Positions 13,507 to 16,481 of a stretch of 16,481 nucleotides of DNA are shown in pieces. Made by a program: the position numbers and the translations under genes. Under the pieces are notes generated by a model. The model was not told the DNA's origin. It ran no database searches and saw only the letters and a program-made list of their open reading frames with translations. Source of the DNA: CAYJEQ01 sp964370185 (lineage in GTDB: Bacteria > Bacillota > Clostridia > Oscillospirales > Ruminococcaceae); the NCBI GenBank assembly GCA_964370185.1, contig CAYJIJ010000051.1:1-16481 (forward strand), given 5' to 3'. Within the stretch, counting starts at the first letter, position 1, and each line of letters opens with the position of its first letter.

Positions 13507-13538
13507 AAAAATCTCTCAGATTAAAGGGATTACCCTTT
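13507..13538 (-). terminator. Twin hairpins between ribF and the hypothetical gene
   Basis: AAAGGG/CCCTTT (13523-13538, 4-nt loop) sits directly beside AATCT/AGATT (13510-13522, 3-nt loop). On the minus strand the second runs into a stretch of five Ts (two in the stem). This is a weak terminator or processing site that may reduce read-through to the hypothetical gene. Confidence 0.45.
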
Positions 13539-13541
13539 CTT

Positions 13542-14492
13542 CTAAAGCTTATCTGTTTTGGAAAACTCCTCAAGCTCGCTACATATTGTGTTTGCTCTTT
13601 TAACATCGGCAGAAATTGTAACTTTAAGCTCCTCAATACTTTCAAATCGCTTTTCAGGGCGCAGAAGCTCTATAAATTCCACCACTATACTCCGCCCATA
13701 TAAATCACCGTCAAAGCCTATTATATGGCTTTCGGATAGGGGGAGTTCACTGCCGACAGTCGGCTTAATACCCACATTTGTAGCGGCTGGGTAGCGGCTT
13801 CCGTCGGGGAGTGTCACCACAGTGGCATAGACGCCAAATTTTGGCAGTGCAGAGCCTATGGGGAGCAGCTGATTTACCGTGGGGAAGTTTAGGTTTCTGC
13901 CAAGCTTTTTACCGTGAATTACTTCACCACTTATCGAAAAATATCTACCAAGCAGTGTGTGCGCAAGCTTCATATCGCCCTCATTCACCGCTTGTCTTAT
14001 CCTTGTGGAGCTGATGGGGAGATTATCATATAGAAGCTGTGGTAAAACTTTAAGCTCGGCTAAATTATCCTCGCAAATTTTTGCCATATCCACTGCACCG
14101 CTACTTGCACCCGTGCCAAAGCGAAAATCCTCACCACAGCATATTGCCTTTGCGGAGAAAATATCTATTAAATACTCTTTTAAAAACTGCTCAGCGGTGA
14201 GATGCTTAAAATAATTAAAATCGGGGCAAAAGATAATTTCAAACCCCAAATCAGAAAGAGTTTTTATTCGCTCATCGAGTGTTTGTATTCTTTTATTTCC
14301 TATTTTTTGCTCAGGTGAGCTACTCGAGACCGAAAAGGTAAACACCGCTGGAATAAGCCCTTTTTTACGCATGGCAAGCGCAGAATTTAGCACGCTTAGA
14401 TGCCCTGCATGAACACCGTCGAAATAACCGAGGGCAAATGCGGTATTATTCTTTAGTGGGAGCGTTGGAAGCTCTTTATATACTGTACTCAT
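13542..14492 (-). CDS. ribF: Bifunctional riboflavin kinase / FAD synthetase
   Basis: Makes FMN from riboflavin and ATP, and then FAD. In the 316-residue protein, residues 1-185 are the nucleotidyltransferase: ALGYFDGVHAGH (20-31, with the nucleotide-binding HxGH), DFRFGTGASSG (122-132) and ISSTRIR (160-166). Residues 186-305 are the flavokinase barrel: GEVIHGKKLGRNLNFPTVN (189-207, with the metal-binding PTxN), YPAATNVGIKPTVG (234-247), and ESHIIGFDGDLYG...E272 with the RPEKRF segment. The frame is open to 14534, but ATG 14492 removes an overlap with truB and gives the family start. GGGAGGG lies about 12 nt upstream, a long spacing. It follows truB by 8 nt, the conserved Firmicute order. Confidence 0.95.
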   Translation of the reverse strand: MSTVYKELPTLPLKNNTAFALGYFDGVHAGHLSVLNSALAMRKKGLIPAVFTFSVSSSSPEQKIGNKRIQTLDERIKTLSDLGFEIIFCPDFNYFKHLTAEQFLKEYLIDIFSAKAICCGEDFRFGTGASSGAVDMAKICEDNLAELKVLPQLLYDNLPISSTRIRQAVNEGDMKLAHTLLGRYFSISGEVIHGKKLGRNLNFPTVNQLLPIGSALPKFGVYATVVTLPDGSRYPAATNVGIKPTVGSELPLSESHIIGFDGDLYGRSIVVEFIELLRPEKRFESIEELKVTISADVKRANTICSELEEFSKTDKL

Positions 14493-14500
14493 ACAGAGGC

Positions 14501-15400
14501 TTATCCCTCCCTTATCGCAAACTGTTTTTTGCAAATCAGCATACCATCTTCGTTTACATTGGATATGCCTAAAAATACATTTTCCTCGGAAAAAACTGCT
14601 ATATCGCCCGTGTCCACATTTACCCCAAAACGCTTAGCGGTAAATCGCACACCATTTAAATAATGGGCGGTGTCTTTAGGTGATAATATAATCTTTGGCA
14701 GTGTGCTAAACACCTCTTCGGTTTTTATAAGCTTGTCCGATAATTTTCCCTCATCCATAAGCTTTTGAGCTTCGTCGAGGGTGATTGCATCGGCTATATC
14801 AAAACCACAAGCCTTTGTGCGCCTTAGTGCTGAGAGTGTGGCACCACATCCGAGATGAACACCTATGTCATGCACTAAAGTGCGTATGTATGTACCTTTG
14901 GAAACATCTACTTCTATCACAAATTCACCCTCACTAAAAGAGAGGGGAAGTATGCTGTGCACTATTATTTCCCTCGCCTTGCGTTTTACTTCAATGCCCT
15001 GTCTGGCGAGGTCGTAAAGCCTTCTGCCGTCCACCCTTACAGCTGAGTACATCGGTGGGATTTGGAGCTGTTTCCCCGAAAACTTAGGGAGTACCTCCTC
15101 TACCTCTTTTGCGGTGGGGAGCTTATCAGTTTGGGAGAGAATTTCTCCTGTGATGTCCTGTGTGTCGGTAGTAATTCCAAGCTTTACAGTTGCTATATAT
15201 GTTTTATCCTGCACGGGGAATATATCACAAGCTTTGGTTGCCCTGCCGAAAAATATCGGGAGAACCCCCGTTGCCATTGGATCAAGCGTGCCACCGTGTC
15301 CCACCTTTTTGGTGCGAGCGATGCCACGCATTTTTGCCACAATATCAAATGAGGTAAAATCCTCATATTTATCTATCAGTATAATTCCTTCGAAAGACAA
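14501..15400 (-). CDS. truB: tRNA pseudouridine-55 synthase
   Basis: Isomerises U55 in the T-loop of tRNAs. The catalytic aspartate is D40 in GHGGTLDPMATGVLP (34-48), the hallmark of TruB. The start SFEGIILIDK and the YxATVKLGxxTDTxD segment (68-82) also fit the family. The C-terminal 60 residues form a short PUA-like RNA-binding part. Length (299 residues) is normal. The start codon is TTG at 15400: it gives the family N-terminus, and AGGAGG lies about 11 nt upstream, while no ATG or GTG in frame is available nearby. It sits 63 nt after nrnA and 8 nt before ribF. Confidence 0.95.
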   Translation of the reverse strand: MSFEGIILIDKYEDFTSFDIVAKMRGIARTKKVGHGGTLDPMATGVLPIFFGRATKACDIFPVQDKTYIATVKLGITTDTQDITGEILSQTDKLPTAKEVEEVLPKFSGKQLQIPPMYSAVRVDGRRLYDLARQGIEVKRKAREIIVHSILPLSFSEGEFVIEVDVSKGTYIRTLVHDIGVHLGCGATLSALRRTKACGFDIADAITLDEAQKLMDEGKLSDKLIKTEEVFSTLPKIILSPKDTAHYLNGVRFTAKRFGVNVDTGDIAVFSEENVFLGISNVNEDGMLICKKQFAIREG

Positions 15401-15463
15401 GTTTAAACAAGCCTCCTAATATTTTTTGCACTACATAATTATTTGTGCTCACTTAAAGCGAAA

Positions 15464-16417
15464 TTACGCTTCTTCGCCCAAAAACTTTGCGAGTGTTTCT
15501 AAAACCTTTTCTATCGCTTCTTGCATCGGTAGATTTAAAAATGCACCTGCCGCACGCTTATGACCGCCCCCACCGAGTGTAGCGCAGACTTCACTTGCAT
15601 CTAAAATGTAATTTGTACGCATCGACATTTTAAAGCCGCCCTCTTTTTCTCTGAGGACAACCCCAGCGTCAACACCCTCAATCTGCCTTGTTATGGGGGA
15701 GATGCCTTCAAAATCACTGTCGCTTGCGCCGGTGCTCTTTATCATTTCATCGGTAAAACAAATGAATGCAACCTTACCACCGAAATAAAACTTCATGCTA
15801 TCGAGTGCCATTCGCTCAAGACTGAGTCTTTCGCGGCTTTTAGTGTCAAACATATCCTTGTTTATCTGAATAAAGTTTGCACCCGCTTCAATAAGCTTAG
15901 CACCTATTCTCATTGTAGTGGGGGTGGTGTTGCCATATTTAAAGCAGCCTGTATCAGTGCTCACCCCTGTGTAGATGCAGTCCGCCATATATGGGGTAAG
16001 CTCTATTTTAAGCTCCACTGCAAGGTTGTAAATTATCTCGCAATTAGCGGCACTCCCAGCATCTAAAAGTATCTGCGGCGCAAAAGCACGGTGGCTTATG
16101 TGATGGTCAATCGCTAAATCAACTTTCATATCGGATAGAGAAGCCCCGAAAAGCCCGATGTCTGCAATATCCACTGAAACAACATGCTGTGGCTCAAATT
16201 CATGCACAGCCGCTCTTTCGGTGATGTAATTATAGCGCTTTGGTATGGGGTCGGAGCATATTACTTTGCTCTTTTTACCCATGCTATCCAAAATAGCCGA
16301 TAACCCATAAGCCGAGCCGACGGTGTCACCATCGGGTGATTTATGGGATATTATTAAAATATTGTCCCACTCTTTTAATAGAGTGGCAGTCTGGGACAGC
16401 GTGATATAATTTTCCAT
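15464..16417 (-). CDS. nrnA: DHH-family bifunctional oligoribonuclease / PAP phosphatase
   Basis: Degrades very short RNA and dephosphorylates 3'-phosphoadenosine 5'-phosphate in the cytoplasm. The DHH domain shows the manganese ligands in ISHKSPDGDTVGS (H25, D29, D31), D83 in SVDIAD, the DHH triad D104-H106 in AIDHH, and D155 in GVSTDTGCFKY. The C-terminal DHHA1 domain carries GGGGHKRAAGA (282-292), which binds the substrate phosphate. The 317-residue length is typical of NrnA. GGAG lies 10 nt before the ATG. The order nrnA-truB-ribF is the usual one downstream of nusA-infB-rbfA in Firmicutes, so rbfA is probably just beyond the right edge of the window. Confidence 0.94.
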   Translation of the reverse strand: MENYITLSQTATLLKEWDNILIISHKSPDGDTVGSAYGLSAILDSMGKKSKVICSDPIPKRYNYITERAAVHEFEPQHVVSVDIADIGLFGASLSDMKVDLAIDHHISHRAFAPQILLDAGSAANCEIIYNLAVELKIELTPYMADCIYTGVSTDTGCFKYGNTTPTTMRIGAKLIEAGANFIQINKDMFDTKSRERLSLERMALDSMKFYFGGKVAFICFTDEMIKSTGASDSDFEGISPITRQIEGVDAGVVLREKEGGFKMSMRTNYILDASEVCATLGGGGHKRAAGAFLNLPMQEAIEKVLETLAKFLGEEA

Positions 16418-16481
16418 ATATAAAATGCTCCATTCTGCCGCTTATATCGGCATAAAATAAAATTTGCTCTAACTAAGTAAG

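Noticed and set aside
16418..16481. End of an upstream gene such as rbfA at the right edge
   Set aside because: The minus strand shows a TAG at 16475-16473, but only two codons precede it in the window, so no gene end can be assigned.

Overview
The window looks like chromosomal DNA of a low-GC, strictly or mostly anaerobic Firmicute (class Clostridia; an Oscillospirales-like gut lineage is my guess). Reasons: strong AGGAGG-type ribosome binding sites, sigma-A type promoters, a PerR-type regulator next to rubrerythrin, and a Firmicute-style nrnA-truB-ribF order. No rRNA, tRNA, CRISPR array, transposase or phage gene was seen.

Layout from left to right. (1) 1-2315, plus strand: the end of an ABC-transporter ATPase, then one long frame that joins a complete ABC-2 type permease to a complete major facilitator superfamily (MFS) exporter. 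(2) 2341-9930, minus strand: a compact aromatic amino acid operon, transcribed right to left as [promoter - leader peptide - attenuator] - aroF - aroB - aroA - aroC - pheA - aroE/aroK fusion - aroQ - terminator. It encodes every step from erythrose-4-phosphate plus PEP to chorismate, and on to phenylpyruvate. (3) 10059-11150, plus strand: perR and rubrerythrin behind a sigma-A promoter with a Fur/Per-box-like palindrome. (4) 11150-11600: a non-coding stretch with a 249-bp inverted-repeat element resembling a MITE, a 7x7-bp tandem repeat and small hairpins. (5) 11610-12197, plus strand: a cyclase/kynurenine-formamidase-family hydrolase with its own promoter. (6) 12270-16417, minus strand: nrnA - truB - ribF - hypothetical protein, ending in a long nested hairpin.

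The most interesting item lies upstream of aroF. A consensus promoter (TTGACA-N16-TATAAT) is followed by a 31-codon open frame with a good Shine-Dalgarno sequence. Its codons 9-15 read Tyr-Phe-Phe-Tyr-Phe-Tyr-Phe. About 25 nt after its stop comes a 12-bp perfect hairpin with a U-tract, just before aroF. This is the architecture of ribosome-mediated transcription attenuation (as in E. coli pheA/trp leaders), in a Firmicute setting where T-box or protein-based control is the usual expectation. It would let charged tRNA-Phe and tRNA-Tyr levels set expression of the whole shikimate-to-Phe operon.

Several starts were moved inward from the longest open frame (aroE/K, aroC, aroB, aroF, perR, ribF, hypothetical protein) because a ribosome binding site and family N-terminus support the inner codon. 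All functional calls come from reading motifs by eye; no database search was possible.
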